Of a stretch of DNA of 64,000 nt, positions 23,296 to 35,600 are shown in pieces. Location of the stretch: the NCBI GenBank assembly GCA_021234155.1, contig JAJEKV010000014.1, forward strand, positions 4,979,563 to 5,043,562. Reading direction: 5' to 3'. Each line of letters starts with the position of its first letter. Position 1 is the stretch's first letter. The notes beneath the pieces were generated by a model that was given only the letters and a program-made list of their open reading frames with translations, was not told the DNA's origin and searched no databases. The position numbers and the translations under genes are program-made. Source of the DNA: Isoetes taiwanensis. Lineage: Eukaryota > Streptophyta > Lycopodiopsida > Isoetales > Isoetaceae.

Positions 23296-23326
23296 AATTA
23301 ATTAAATTGTAATTTATTTATTTATT

Positions 23327-23341
23327 TACTACTACTACTAC

Positions 23342-23423
<82 letters not shown>

Positions 23424-23424
23424 T
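23327..23424. repeat. ACT then ATT trinucleotide array
   Basis: About five ACT units pass directly into about 27 ATT units. Confidence 0.95.
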
Positions 23425-23432
23425 TAGAGGGG

Positions 23433-23760
23433 GTGGGGGGAAGACCCTTGCCCCTCTTTGCCCCCTCCTTTCCCCCTTTGCTCTTCTCTCCCCTCCCTCC
23501 CCATCCCTTCTTCCAACTTATCCCTTCCCCCCTCCCTCCCCTTTTGCCTCTTTTGCCCTCCCTCCCTCCCCCCCCGCCCCTTCCCTCCCCCCCCTTCCCT
23601 CCCCTTATTCCAACTTATCTCTTCCCCCCCCCCCCATTTGCCCTTTTTCTCTTCTCTCCCCTCTCTGCCCCTCCCCTTCTTCCAACTTAGCCCCTTCCCC
23701 TCTTCAACTTGTGGCCCTTCCCTCCTTCTCCTCCTACCCTTCTCCTTATCAAGGTGTGTC
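23433..23760. repeat. pyrimidine-rich (C/T) tract
   Basis: Almost pure C/T on the plus strand. The Pro/Leu/Phe-rich open frames it creates are not genes. Confidence 0.9.
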
Positions 23761-23808
23761 CCCTCTTCTTTTTTGTATGAGTCCCATTTTCAGCATGAGT
23801 TCCAAACG

Positions 23809-25360
23809 TCAGAATCTGACCCACTTTAATTTCATGTGACTTATTAGAGTCTTTAAATCTGTTGCTCGTTGCTTATAGTCGAACCAGCCTGTGTAATCTG
23901 TATTTGTCTTCAAAAAACATGTGTCAGCAAGTATCTCATCCATTAGACGATCTACCTCAATGTGCAGCATGCCCCTCAAAAACCAAAGAAAAGTCTTACT
24001 AAAGAATTCGTTAGTTGATTTATCAAGGACATTGTCTTGATATTCGCCCAATTCCTTCTTAATCCACTTATTAACCGCAACCAACACCTTAGACTAGGTT
24101 GTTTCGGGTAGAAAGATCCATTGCTTCTCATCTTTCAGCTCTTTCACTTTGAGAGGAGTTGTTGCCACTTCAAGGAATTCTTGTTAGAATAGAAGAGGTT
24201 AGGGAGATCGCCATGGCGATTCTGAAAACGAAATATATAATTGCTTCGGACAATTGCAATCGTGACCCGAGAGCTACTAACAATAAGCTACTAACATACC
24301 AGCCAGTATTCAGTTTTGCGTTGAGCCGAGTACTTGATGTTGATTTCTCAATTGCTGAAGCTTCTTGATAAGAGGCTCCTTACCGTGTTGGTAATGATTT
24401 CATTGCACTCGATGGACAGATGCAGATATTTCATGTTATCATTAAGTTGCTCTTCTTGTTGCATAAACTTTAGAAAATTCAGCTTTCTATTCAGGTGATT
24501 CGATCATTCCACAAAGGATCTGAGCTATGAAAATGGAATGATTGCCAACATATAATATTTTTTCTGATAAAGCTTTGAAGGATCGTTCCAAGTTATCTTT
24601 TTGTCGGTGCTGGACCAAATGGAACAAGATCCGCTAGCATGAGGATGTCGTGAGGAGAGTCTCTGAAAGACTTAAACAAAGTGGACACATGATCATTAGC
24701 TCTGCTTTTGTGCGTCATTTAGGGCAGAGTGAAGATGCTATCATATATGCTAACATTTATAAACCACGAGACACCCATTGCACATCAGCACACAAACATC
24801 ACAGCTGCAATCGTCTCGAGTAACATCATAATAAGCCAACTAGAAACATGATGGCGATCCTACTGATGATGCTAAGTTAATAGAGTTCTCTAAGCTTGTT
24901 GAAGTCATAGAAATGTTGAGACTTTGGTCATCTATTGCAGATGTCAGGCATAACTCTAATATACAGAACATATATCCAGTTCTGCGTGCCGGAGCTAAGC
25001 ATTATACTACAATGGGTGACCAAAGATGAGGCATCCCAATGGCTTCAACATGCTTAGAGATCTCGATTGGCCATGCTCAAAAGAATTGCCAATGCGGTTC
25101 TTCTAAGCTTGGAATGTCTCTAAAAAAAAAACAGACCTTGCTCAAGAAAATCACCATCGCGATCCTTCTGGGCTAGGAAGGTTACAAAGAGAACAAAAAT
25201 TGGGCTCAAGAAGATCACCATCGCAATCTTCCAGAGTTCGATTGGATAAAAGCAGACGAAAACTTAAGTTAACATTAAGCTAAAGCTAAAAAAAGTGAGA
25301 AAATATACCTTTGCGTGCACTTTTTGTTGGCATCATCGGGAGCTCGACCTGGCAGGCGAT
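23809..25360 (-). CDS. candidate multi-exon gene or remnant, unknown function
   Basis: A possible minus-strand gene. A start-like segment with MMPTKSARK near 25350 is followed by a GTATAT donor. A middle segment near 24480-24370 reads FMQQEEQLNDNMKYLHLSIE. The last long frame (24087-23809) reads WIKKELGEYQDNVLDKSTNE and later YKQRATDLKTLISHMKL before a stop. The segments look protein-like and helical, but stops lie between them and I could not define all introns. No family is recognised. It could be a lineage-specific host gene or an old transposon protein. Confidence 0.3.
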
Positions 25361-27600
25361 AGTGAAAACTGGAAAGAGTGGGTGCTCGTGGAGACGGACA
25401 AGCGCTCGCAAAATTTTTGAATCAGACTGAAGGAGTTTGCGCTACTTATATAGGAATACTTGAAATTGATTCTGGTAGCGCCATGTGTCAGCAACCACAA
25501 TTTTTTACTATTGCACCCGTTGCAATTAATGCGCCATAATGGCAACGTATGTGTAATAAATATGGCGGGGATATAAAATATCGTGAAATGTATAAAATAC
25601 TGCCATATTTATTACATCAGCGATACTAATTACAGTCAGCTAAACAAATTTGGCCAAATTCCAGTCTCCGAAAACCACACCTGGTAATTTCTGGCAGAAG
25701 TACGTGGTACTCTGATATTTGAATTTGCAATGATAATCCATTTTTGAATATTAACCATCATGACTTATTCCAGAAATTTCAAATATGTTAACCAAATATA
25801 ATTCCCGACGTACAAGATAATCTTGTACCATCATATCTCAGGGCATGTGAGATATTTGCAAAATTCAAATTACCCACATGTGAAAATTGAACTTGAAATA
25901 AGATTCATTCTTGATCAAACAGGCACTCACAGCAATTCTTCTATGGCACTTCAAAAGCCATCTTCTCAGGTACTCAGGTATTCTTCCCAGACACTCAATT
26001 CAATCTTTTTGGGTGCTCAGGCATTATCATCAAGTCCTGGTCCAAAATCTGTGTTTAAGAGCTCTTAGACTGTATCATTTTATTCCACTACTTCTGCCAA
26101 GTCTTGTCCCGGTCTCCTAAACTCTAAATCCTCTGTTGAAACTGGTCCCAAAGAATAGAAAGCTATCCATGAAAACTGGGTGATCTTCTTGAGCTGCAAC
26201 AAATCGCAGCTACGATCCTCAGACTAGTGGGAGTTCAAAAGAACACATGGTGAGCTATTTAGTAATTAGAAATATGAACTTGAGGATCGTGGCAGTGAAC
26301 ACCTTCAGATAGAGGTAATCACACCTGCGCGTTTCTGGACTAGCAATAGTTTTTTTTTTTTCTGGAGAAGTGGCAGTTTTTATATTTATGTGATATAAAA
26401 TTATGGTCTAAAAAATCCTAAAGATTCAGGGGAAAAAATAAGAATCTGCTATCAAAAAATAAAGTAGACGAAATAAGTTCAGTAGTCATCATAAAGTCGC
26501 TCAACATCTTCTTTGGGCCAGCTTACTTTAGGGATAATTCAACCTTCTTCTGCTAAACTAAGTATTATAGAATCTTCTCCATAAATTTCTAAAACTAATC
26601 CATTTGCTCGCTCTAGTTTCTGTCACTCTTAATGGCCAAATTTTTATTAAGCACAAATAATAGTTCCAGTACCCTTTGCAAACCAGCAGAATAATTTGGA
26701 TCAAAACTTGGATAAGATGTAGGGAGGACATACGAACATATAATTATCCAAATCTTATGTTTGAAGCAAACCATTCCCATTGTAGAAGTAGAGATCTCCT
26801 AGTTCGCCATGAATCTGAATCCAATAAATCCCACTAGACCATAGCCCAGCCCTAAAAATGACCCAAAATATGGTGCATTGTTGGAGAAGCCTATAGGTCA
26901 TCATGCTGCCAAACAAGAAAAAAGTTCAAGAACCAGCAATCCACATAGCCCTTCCTCAAATAGTGAAATCCAAAGTCTCCCACCACTTGGATTTCAAGAT
27001 TTTCAGTCTAATAATCTAACCACATCTGCTAGGATACATAGAAACTTCCATATGTACCTAAAATATTTAGAAAAAAGCAACAATGAATTGGAATTAACTG
27101 CCACACTATTCCAGAAGCTGCCACCTTCTTTTCAGGTCTGATCCTCGACCTCTAAATCAGCGTGATCAATTGAAAATCTAGACAATCATGGAATATTACT
27201 GAACTCAAACAACTTTTCTTGAAGCTAGCAAAGCTTAGAACAATTCCGACCCACCAGACCACTCTCCAAGGCCCAATCTCAAAATACAAATGATGAGAAG
27301 CTCCATAATACACTAACAAAGACTGAAAATTGACAAATCACTCTGTTATGGCCACAGAGAAAAACAAATGGATCACTTGGGTGAAAGCGATAGATCCTTT
27401 CCTGTGAATTGAAGCAGAAGAAGTCCTTTCGCCTCGCCATAGATTGAAGTTTTGCCCCTTCACCAAATCATCCTCCATCCAGAGAAAAAACTGCTACGAT
27501 CCTTCTCTTGCTGGCTGACGGCAAAGAAAATTTGCAATCATAAGGCCTCTAGGGGAGAGCCCTAGACGGCCAATCTAGGTGCCAAACGATGTGTCAGTAT
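25361..27600. other. unassigned sequence
   Basis: Short frames such as 25823-26068 and 26878-27141 (plus) show no known domain. No mobile-element terminus was identified. Confidence 0.4.
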
Positions 27601-28200
27601 AGGTGAATCCAAAATTGTCATGAATCACTATGCAACAGCTTAAATGAGCTGTTAGCCATCATGTATTTTAGGCTAAGGGCAGTGTCCACGCTTTCATTAG
27701 ACATCACAATGCTCCAATACCACATGGGACTTCTGTTGTTTCTATTGACATGGTTCTTGAAAGTGCAGCTAGACTGCATTTTGAGAGCCCGAAATAGAGA
27801 ATGTAGAGCAAGCACATGATGCGCTCATAATGTGGCCTTCAGCTGATATTGTAACTGAAGCAGTAGCTGAAGACTCGGCAACCAGCACACCTGAAAAGTA
27901 AATCAAAAAAATAAATTGGCAGGTCCCAAATAAGAAACGAAGTCCAACTAAGGTCATTACTGGGGACGATCTCAGAGAACGCACTGGCAAGCTAATGCAT
28001 AAGTGTTGTGACCGACCTTATGGCATGGGTATAATAATATTCATAAATTCAAATCATTTTATATTTGGTTTGCTTCTAGAGGATGAGTTCACTGTTGCCA
28101 TAGTGATGGAGGTGTTTCATATGCCAACAAATCCTTCAATGAGGTGTGCAGCTTGCATTGAGATGCCTCAGGTGCATGACCTATTATGTTGAGGATGAGA
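27601..28200 (+). CDS. weak coding remnant, unknown
   Basis: On the plus strand, ENVEQAHDALIMWPSADIV is readable near 27800. A later frame reads KRSPTKVITGDDLRERTGKL and continues to a stop near 28190 (frame 27995-28192). The two are in different frames and could be exons. No family is recognised, so this is offered as a lead rather than a gene. Confidence 0.2.
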
Positions 28201-28419
28201 ATTCGATGTCTAAGATCCTATGAAAGGCTGTTGATGAGGCATCCAATCAGTCAAAATGGCGCATCTCAAAGAATTAAATTCTGATAGTTTGAAGAGACCA
28301 TACAATAGCAGAAAAAGAAATAGATGCATGTGATTAGGATTAGATGTTATTCTCATTATTTATCATGTTATTGGATATATGATGTTGGTTGATCATGTTT
28401 GCATCTCTTGTGTTGGGAA

Positions 28420-29362
28420 TGGGGGTAGAGACCTAGTAGCCTTGTTTAGATGATGCTTCTAGTTTAGACCCTTTAGTTACTATTATATGCGGCATGTGCA
28501 TAGATTCCACCAGACTATGGAGGCTATGGAGTGACTAAGCATCATACAACGGGGCCAGTGGCAAGATAGAGGGAGTCCCTGCTGAGCGCTGCTACTGGGG
28601 ACTTGGAGCGAGCTAGGCTTATTGCCGGTCACTTCAAGAGGGTCGGGTATGAGTCCTATACTTCCCGGGTCGATGATGTCGCCCTGACCCTTAGGAGTTG
28701 CAGGTGTTGGCCTGATCCTTATTTTGGGGAGTTCAGTCGGGTAAGGACGCGTGTCGACATGATCCTCTGGCCACCTATCGAGCCATTGTCGTCTAGAGGG
28801 GAGATGCAACTCTTCCTACCTCATCAGACCGGGGAGATGCAACCCAGAGTAGCCTCATTGGATGATACCAATAGGTTATGTCTTCGGCAAGTTACAGTTC
28901 GGACAGAGCCTGATATAACTCATCTGGATAGTATGCACAAGAGGGGCAGATAAAGTGGTCGATTCTAGCCATAGTATATTGCCAGCCCAGTTATTATTGT
29001 ATCTTGGTCTGCTCTATCTTAAGATCCCAGCCATCAGTCTACATTCACCCACGAGTCTGAGTCTGGGTAGGAGCTCATGTGATGATGATGTATTGATATC
29101 TATGATGGATCTATTATTGGATGGATGGATGGCACTACCTTTCGAGGTAGCGGATTGTATTGTATTGTATTGTATTGCTAGTGTTGACGTTGTATTTATG
29201 ATCCTGCTCTTATAGGAGTCCATAGGAGACGGGCGCGCAAGACACCTTCGTGTCTTCTTCCCATGCCCTGGCCATCCCGGGATCAGGACAGACGGAGGGC
29301 CCGTGCAGCTGATGTTGCTGGATGGGGGATTTTCCATGAGGTATACGGCGGGGCGTCATATA
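28420..29362 (+). mobile_element. LTR-family copy, inverted relative to 13-19.7 kb
   Basis: The plus strand carries the reverse complement of landmark text from the 13-14.8-kb solo LTR: GGGGTAGAGACCTAG, CCGGGGAGATGCAACCCAGA, GTATGCACAAGAGGGGCAGA, GGACAGACGGAGGGCCCGTG, and an end near GGGGCGTCATA. It is a solitary, diverged LTR or fragment whose start is unclear. Confidence 0.65.
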
Positions 29363-29604
29363 TTTTGTGGGGAGCAGCGCACATCCACAAAGGGCTATAT
29401 TAGCATGATGGTTACTTAGATAATAGCCCTTAGTACATGAGTAAAATCTAATACTAGATTATGACACTAGGAACATCATTAAGATTCAAACTATATCCCA
29501 ACAGACGCAATGTAAGGTGGTTGGGGGCAGGGCCCAACCAAGCAATGTAGTGTGGTGTGTGGTCACATATCCAGTTGGATGCTGCCTAGTGGCGTGACGT
29601 TAAA

Positions 29605-29634
29605 ACTACTATCTATCTATCTATCTATCTATAT
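29605..29634. repeat. ATCT tetranucleotide run
   Basis: About seven units of CTAT. It lies about 290 bp beyond the stop of the minus-strand LINE fragment and may be near its 3' tail. Confidence 0.8.
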
Positions 29635-29920
29635 TATTGACAAATTAAGCAAAATTTATTCAAAAGACATAATATCCATTAGCCATACTAAGAAAGCAAA
29701 TGAACAAAAAGAAAATGTAAGAAAACAAAAGCCACAAAACCGATGCAACTGAACAAGTATAATATGCTAGGAGGAAAATGGTGTATCTATAATTGACATT
29801 CTAAATAAATGGAGTCCTCGATTCCACAATCAAGATTTTATGATGCGTCCACCCTATCATCAGCTTTTAGCTGTGCGTATTGTGGGCTTTAATGTCTCAC
29901 ATTTGCAATGGTTCATATTA

Positions 29921-30420
29921 CTAGCCCTTTTTCCTTGTGCACCTCTGGTGCCTAGTTATCATTTCCCTGATTGCATCTGCCAGATCCGCTTTCATCTCCG
30001 CTCTTGCCATGAGGATGTGTGTTGGTTGTCTCCACCTTATAAGCCTGTATCTGCTTCTTATGTCTTTGTATGTTGTACAATCATTGAGCATGTGGTTCTC
30101 GTCTTCTATTCCCCCTGTGTCACAAATTTTGTAGATTTGATTCTCCATTTTCACTTTCCTCCATCTGTCCTTCTCGATTCTTAGGTCGTGGCTCCCCATC
30201 CTGAATCTTGCTAGGGTGTCCCTTCTTGCCTTCCCTAATCGGTTGTCCCTATATATTTGTTGTCCTATTTCTTGGTCCGAATTGAAGACTTCTCTCAACC
30301 AAAGTGTTTTCGGGCCACTGTGCTTTTGTAGCCATGTCCTTGCCGCTCCGTCAACCCAGTCTTTATTCCATTTCCCTTCATTTAGTATGTTGCTTAGTCA
30401 TCCCCATCTCTTTGGTCCAT
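29921..30420 (-). mobile_element. LINE C-terminal fragment
   Basis: The minus-strand frame reads through an L1-type ORF2 tail: ARTWLQKHSGPKTLW, then RDTLARFRMGSHDLRIEKDR, CDTGGIEDENHMLNDC and YKDIRSRYRL. This is the same zf-RVT-like layout as in the 22.5-23.0-kb fragment but from a clearly different family. Only the 3' end is present, inserted between two inverted LTR-family copies. A stop near 30395 breaks the frame upstream. Confidence 0.75.
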
Positions 30421-30444
30421 ACTGCTACCTCCCTGATTATTACT

Positions 30445-31326
30445 GATCCTTGTGAGCTCCTTAGGAAGGGGGGTAGAGAACCTAAAGGCCTTAGTAGATC
30501 ATGTACCTAGTTAGCCTTCATAATTCCCAAATTATTGCGGCCTGTGCATAAGAGCCCGCCTGGCTGTGGGTGGGGGGGCTAGATCAGCATATAAGGAGGA
30601 CATGTCTAGTTACAGACTGATCCCTCTGGTGTGTAAAGCCTACCGGAGATCTTAATGGGCAAGGCATGGGTTCGACACCTCTTGGGTGATGCGTCACCTT
30701 CAATGGGGTTCAAGGTCGTAGACGAGCAGTCGCTCTCTAGCCACCTATAATTGGCATGCATGTCTCTTGAGGGAGTGATCTCCTCCTGCTTTATCGGAGC
30801 TGGATGCAACCCAGGAGTCGCCCCTTTAGCTATGCACCCAGCAGGCTATGGTCAAGCCCCAAGACTTATCAGACTATTCTGCAAAGTATGCACAAGAGGG
30901 GCGGATGGAGCGGACTACCCAGCGACCACGTTCTATGCCAGCCAAGTCCATTGTTATGGACTCTGTCTGATTTGATCTCTGGAGAGCCAAGCTGTCAGTC
31001 CACCCCTTGAGTTTGAGCCTTGGGTAGGTTTTTCCCCATGTTGTTGTACTGATGATATTGATGCAGATGTTATGGTGGGACACCCATCGCGGTGGAACTA
31101 TATGTGTTTGATGCTATATGCTTATGTTCGTTTATGCTTCCATAGCTAGGGCGATCCCGAGGGAGACAGGATGAAGTGACATGTCCATTCTTCCCCATAG
31201 AGTTCTTGTCGGTTAGCAAGGATTCGATGTTAGATGGATGGCCTCTGTCAGCATGTGCATTGGCAAGAGGGAAGAACTCCAGTTCTTATATGATGGGAGC
31301 ATCATATACGAGCAGGGGATGTCACA
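30445..31326 (+). mobile_element. second inverted LTR-family copy
   Basis: Landmarks in the same order as at 28.4-29.36 kb: GGGGGGTAGAGAACCTAAAG, GCTGGATGCAACCCAGGAGT, AGTATGCACAAGAGGGGCGG, TATGGTGGGACACCCATCGC, and an end GGGGATGTCACA. It is diverged from the first copy, so it is probably an independent insertion rather than a recent duplication. Confidence 0.65.
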
Positions 31327-33600
31327 CTCCCTTTCTTGTAAACCATTGGATTATGGTGCAAAACAGTAGCGATCTGGGTGCTAGAAGGACTTGGATTTGT
31401 TCTGCCTTCTCAAAAACAATCATCGGATCTGCTGGTTGTATGTGTAACCTTCTTGCTTTCAGGTGGGTATAACGTAGCATCTTCCTTTGGTAACGTACAA
31501 GTTATTTGGTTGTATGCCCACTATGTCTGTTCTAAACACGTTGAAAGTAAGCCCAGAAGATTGGGATATTGGCCTATAAAGTGAAGGGGATATAAACTCC
31601 AGTTTATGTAAAGTAGGATTTGGATATGCAAATTCCAGCAGGGAATATCATACACTATTTTTTGGGAGAAAACTTTTCAAGTCCATTTAGCTTCTTTTCT
31701 TGCTAGCAGGAAGCATAAATTATTTGGCAGAGTTGGCTCAAAAGACAGGTGATTTATTCTTCATATTGATGTTGCGCAATCATTTTTTTCTTATAAACAT
31801 CAAGGATGCAGAAGATTGCATGATACACTGGGAGGTATGAGATTCTGGTATATCCAGTTCCCTAATTTGTGCATGCTAGAGATTTAAAATGTTTCAGGTA
31901 CTGCTATGCTTGAACATTTTTTATACAGATACTGATATCCAATCATATGCTCAGTACTAATATACTTGTAGCACTTTAGACCAGGTTCTGATATGCCTGT
32001 GTCAATCTCAAGTACTACTAACCTTGACAGCAACTGGGGGAATACTTCACCCTGCTTTCTATAATCCTTTGCTTACAGGTCAAAAACTGGTTGCACAAGT
32101 TTTCGGGAAAAGTATTCGTTATCTGTTAATTGTATATTTTCATCAGATGTTGATGTAAGTAAGCTTCTTGAGCATATTATTTATCAAGCCAACGGGATTT
32201 CACCGTGCTTATTCTTCCCATCTGATCTTTGGAGATCAGTATTGTAACATCTTCTATATTAATAGTAAACCATCTTGCCTTCAAAAAAAAAGGGAGGGGG
32301 GGGGAGGTTGCCGCACTGATAACAATACACAACACCTTATACTACAAATATCGAATGCAAGCAAAAGAGCATAAACAATGCTATAAACTAGAGAAGCAGG
32401 CGAGATCACCAAAAGCTCTCAATTTACTAGTAGATAGAACTCTAACATGATTCATCTTGGCTTTGAACATATGACATTCCTTGTCAGATACCCTCACATT
32501 CTCGTGGCTATCCATGCACAGAGACATTCTTCAAAAATGTCAAAGGTATTACTTGAAGGTCATCAAGCAAGATCGAGGAAACTATTTTTACACAGTGTGT
32601 TTCGCCACTTCTGCAACATTAAAGAATGGCCCTTGAGATTGTAAAACATTTGCGATAGTGCTATTGACCTTTTGATCATTTGCAATTTTCTCATAATACA
32701 TACCCACCGCAAGAAAGGAAGAAATAAAGCCTTAGTAGCCTCATCCAAGGAGTGTTCATTGTGAGTATGTGCTGAGTGACTCATAGGGGTGTTTTTTTTA
32801 CCCATTTTCGCACGTGTACGTAAGACTTAGGGGGGGCTTTAGCCACTACTTGGGGTAAATTTTGTATGGAAGGGGTCGAATTGGCCACCCAAAATATCAT
32901 ATACAGAGGTCTTTTTCATTACCCTATGTGCACACATGGCATATTCCCATTTGTATAGGTGCATCCCCTGGGGTCTCATCATCAATTTGGCTCGCACCTG
33001 CACACAACAAGAAGAAAATATGAAATCTCGAAAAAATAGAAGCAAGCAACCACTAAGATAACCACTACAATAAGCTAAACAAGGTGCTATTGCATAGAGG
33101 GTGCCCTTATGGAAGTGGCACTAAAAGAATAAGGGTAAAATAATACCAACAACTCAATTTGCAGGCATACTTTTGGGAAAATACTCTTGACACCAATCAA
33201 CTAGACAAGGATGCCTTGGATGGGCATTTAACATCACAGGCAGAGGCTGACGTAGATACTTTTTGCTATATTGTGTCATTATCTACTGACACGGCCAGAG
33301 AAAGTATTGAAAGGATAAACTGATAACAATCCTCATTCTGTAGCACTTAGCAGCTTCGTCCATTGATAGTTGCTTTCATGAATGACAAAGCTTCACTTAT
33401 TGGTTTCTTCTTGTCCCAATGTCCCTGCCCTCATCCTAGCACTACTATTACAAGTCAAATACTCACCAGGCGAACAAAGGTCACTTCTGATTACGTGATC
33501 TTTATCCTACTAGCTCAACAACACAAGGCATTCACAATCACTGAATTAAGACAAGGCTTTACTTTCAACAGATAATAGGCGACTACCCCAAGCCGGCATA
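31327..33600. other. unassigned sequence
   Basis: Contains a likely retrotransposed 3' end near 32250-32300 (AATAGTAAACCATCTTGCCT then TCAAAAAAAAA), similar to the 39.87-kb tail. Short minus-strand frames (32563-32805, 32839-33045) have no recognisable domain. Confidence 0.4.
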
Positions 33601-33603
33601 CAG

Positions 33604-33628
33604 CCATAACAATCCTTCCCTTCCCGAG
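33604..33628 (-). other. gypsy polypurine tract and 3' LTR start
   Basis: The minus strand reads CGGGAAGGGAAGGAT followed by TGTTATGG. The purine run directly before TGTTA matches the layout expected at the 3' LTR border of the element at 34.1-37 kb. Confidence 0.55.
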
Positions 33629-33639
33629 ATTGAATGTCC

Positions 33640-33850
33640 GCGTCAATCTCGAGGAAAAATTGCTCACCCTAATTCCTTTAAGGGTGATCATTCCAGTTCA
33701 TTTAAGAATGGCCTCACTTCCAGTAGAGGTCTTTAGTCTCAATTCCATTAGAGACAATCATTCCAATTCATTTAAGAATGGCCTCAATTCCTTTAGAGGT
33801 CTTTCATCCCAGTTCCTTTAGAGGTGGCCTCAATTTAGTTAGAGGGCTTG
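33640..33850. repeat. short degenerate direct repeats upstream of the polypurine tract
   Basis: CATTTAAGAATGGCCTCA and CCTTTAGAGGTCTTTCATCC-like phrases recur four to five times. Similar reiterated sequence before the polypurine tract is common in gypsy elements. Confidence 0.6.
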
Positions 33851-34099
33851 ATATCTTATGAATAAAGGATTCAGATTTATTTCTTGTTGGTAAAGCAATT
33901 GCAACTTTTTTATTAAAATGGTTCCAAATAAGAAAGATATTAATGTCTGCTAGCTTTGCCTGTTATTTTAGCAAAGTTTGTTTATTCATCCATAAATGCA
34001 TTCTATTCTTTAAGCTGGTCCTTAGAATGCCATCTGCATCAAAAGGTGGATGAAATTTGAACTTAACTAGATACCTTCAATGGGAGGACGCTTGTGTCT

Positions 34100-35600
34100 C
34101 CTTATCTTGGTGCGCAAGTATCTGTTCCGATTCAAGCACCTCCTCATCATCCTTGATGTTGAAATAATTCATATGTTCCATTTTCCGAAAGGTCTCAAGA
34201 GAAATTGCACTTCTCTATTTTGTCGTCAATTTGAAATGGATCGTAATACCTAGGAGCCAGTTTTATGTACTTATTACCCATTTTTCATGGAACATTTCTT
34301 AGGAAGGTGATACTCCAAACCCATTAATCCTTTGTTTCTTCACAAGTTGGTAAATCATTAGCTCTTGGCTCTTTCGAATACGAGTTTTTACTTCTTTAAA
34401 AATGTTTGCAAAGTCTGTTGTTACTTCATCTGAAGCTAGTATTTCTCCTCCTAACTTCGTAATTGGAGATTCCAAAGAGTATCTATGCACCACTTCAAAG
34501 GGATTTCTCTAGATATCCGAATGGATGGTGTTATTATAGGCCGCTCATGACATGTCCTCAATAATATGGCTCACAACTTCAGTACGGCCATCCGTCTAAG
34601 GGTGATAGGCTGTGGAGAACTTTAAAGTTGTACCCAGGTTCTTCATGAAACCATACCAAAATCGATTGCTTGAAAAGCTGTCATGCTCAATTTTCACGAA
34701 AGAAAATGAACCTGTTTAGACAACCTGTCTACAATTGTCCAGATCTGGTCATTCTTATGAGTGTACTTAGGTAATCCTTGAATGAAGTTCATCGCCATGT
34801 GCTTCCAAGGTTTCTCAGGAATTGGCAAAGTGTGAACTAATCTGACAGGCTTGCTAGTAGAGGCTTTCGTTTATTGGAAAATGACGTAAACTTCTACATA
34901 CTTCTTAACAACCCTCTCAAAAATAGGCCAATAAAGATGTCTTTTCGCAATAGCCAAGGTAGCTTGAGTGCGTCTATGTCCGGAATATGGAGGTTCATGA
35001 CATTCTTGTATCATTCTTGACCTGTATGCCATCTTTCTCAATTTGTGCATAGGGAACGACGAAAGAAGGATCGATCATTTCTGTATTCTACTTTCATTGT
35101 CTCCAAGTCGACAATTCCTGCTACGGTCATGAATGTGTACTCTACTTAAAGCATCGGCAACTTAATTTTCCATCCCATTTTTGTACTCAAGATGCACCCC
35201 TTCAAAATCCTTTATAGTATCAATGAGCTTCAATTGACGTGCATTGATAATATCTTGAGTTTGTAGATGTTTTAAGCTATGCAGGTCAAAGTGGCAATAA
35301 ACTTTGATCCCATAAAGTAATGCCTCCATTTCTTTAACGCATGCACCAGAAGAATCAATTCTTTTTCATAAGTGGTATACCCTTGCTCCGATGGTTTTAA
35401 CTTAACCTAATTGATGTCTGTCTTGCTTGAACATGGGGCCAACGACATTTCCACTAGCATCAAAATCAAATCCTCGGCTTCTGCATCTTAAACAAAAGGT
35501 ATATCCCTTTGGAAAAACTTATTGAGGGGAAGCGCAAATCCTTGAGGTTCTTATGATGACGCCAACTGATAATAGCCTTCATTTTGTATGATCCATCATA
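34100..35600 (-). pseudogene. Ty3/gypsy pol remnant: RNase H and integrase
   Basis: Minus-strand fragments in gypsy order. The RT/RNase H connection has MKAIISWRHHKNLKDLRF near 35560. RNase H has QGYTTYEKELILLVHALKKW near 35370 and a VADALSR-like site near 35150. Integrase follows: a GHRRTQATLAIAKRHLYWPI zinc-finger region near 34940, MAMNFIQGLPKY near 34780, LKFSTAYHP.TDGRTEVVS near 34590, and KLAPRYYDPFQID in the C-terminal module near 34250. Where the family has MDF with the first catalytic Asp of the DDE triad, this copy has MNF. Several stops and frameshifts are present. RT itself is mostly lost. The element is dead. Confidence 0.8.

Noticed and set aside
23433-23829. Pro/Leu/Phe-rich frames on the plus strand
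   Set aside because: Low-complexity C/T tract.
30751-31010. Overlapping plus-strand frames starting near 30751 and 30804
   Set aside because: They fall inside an LTR-family copy and match LTR landmark text.
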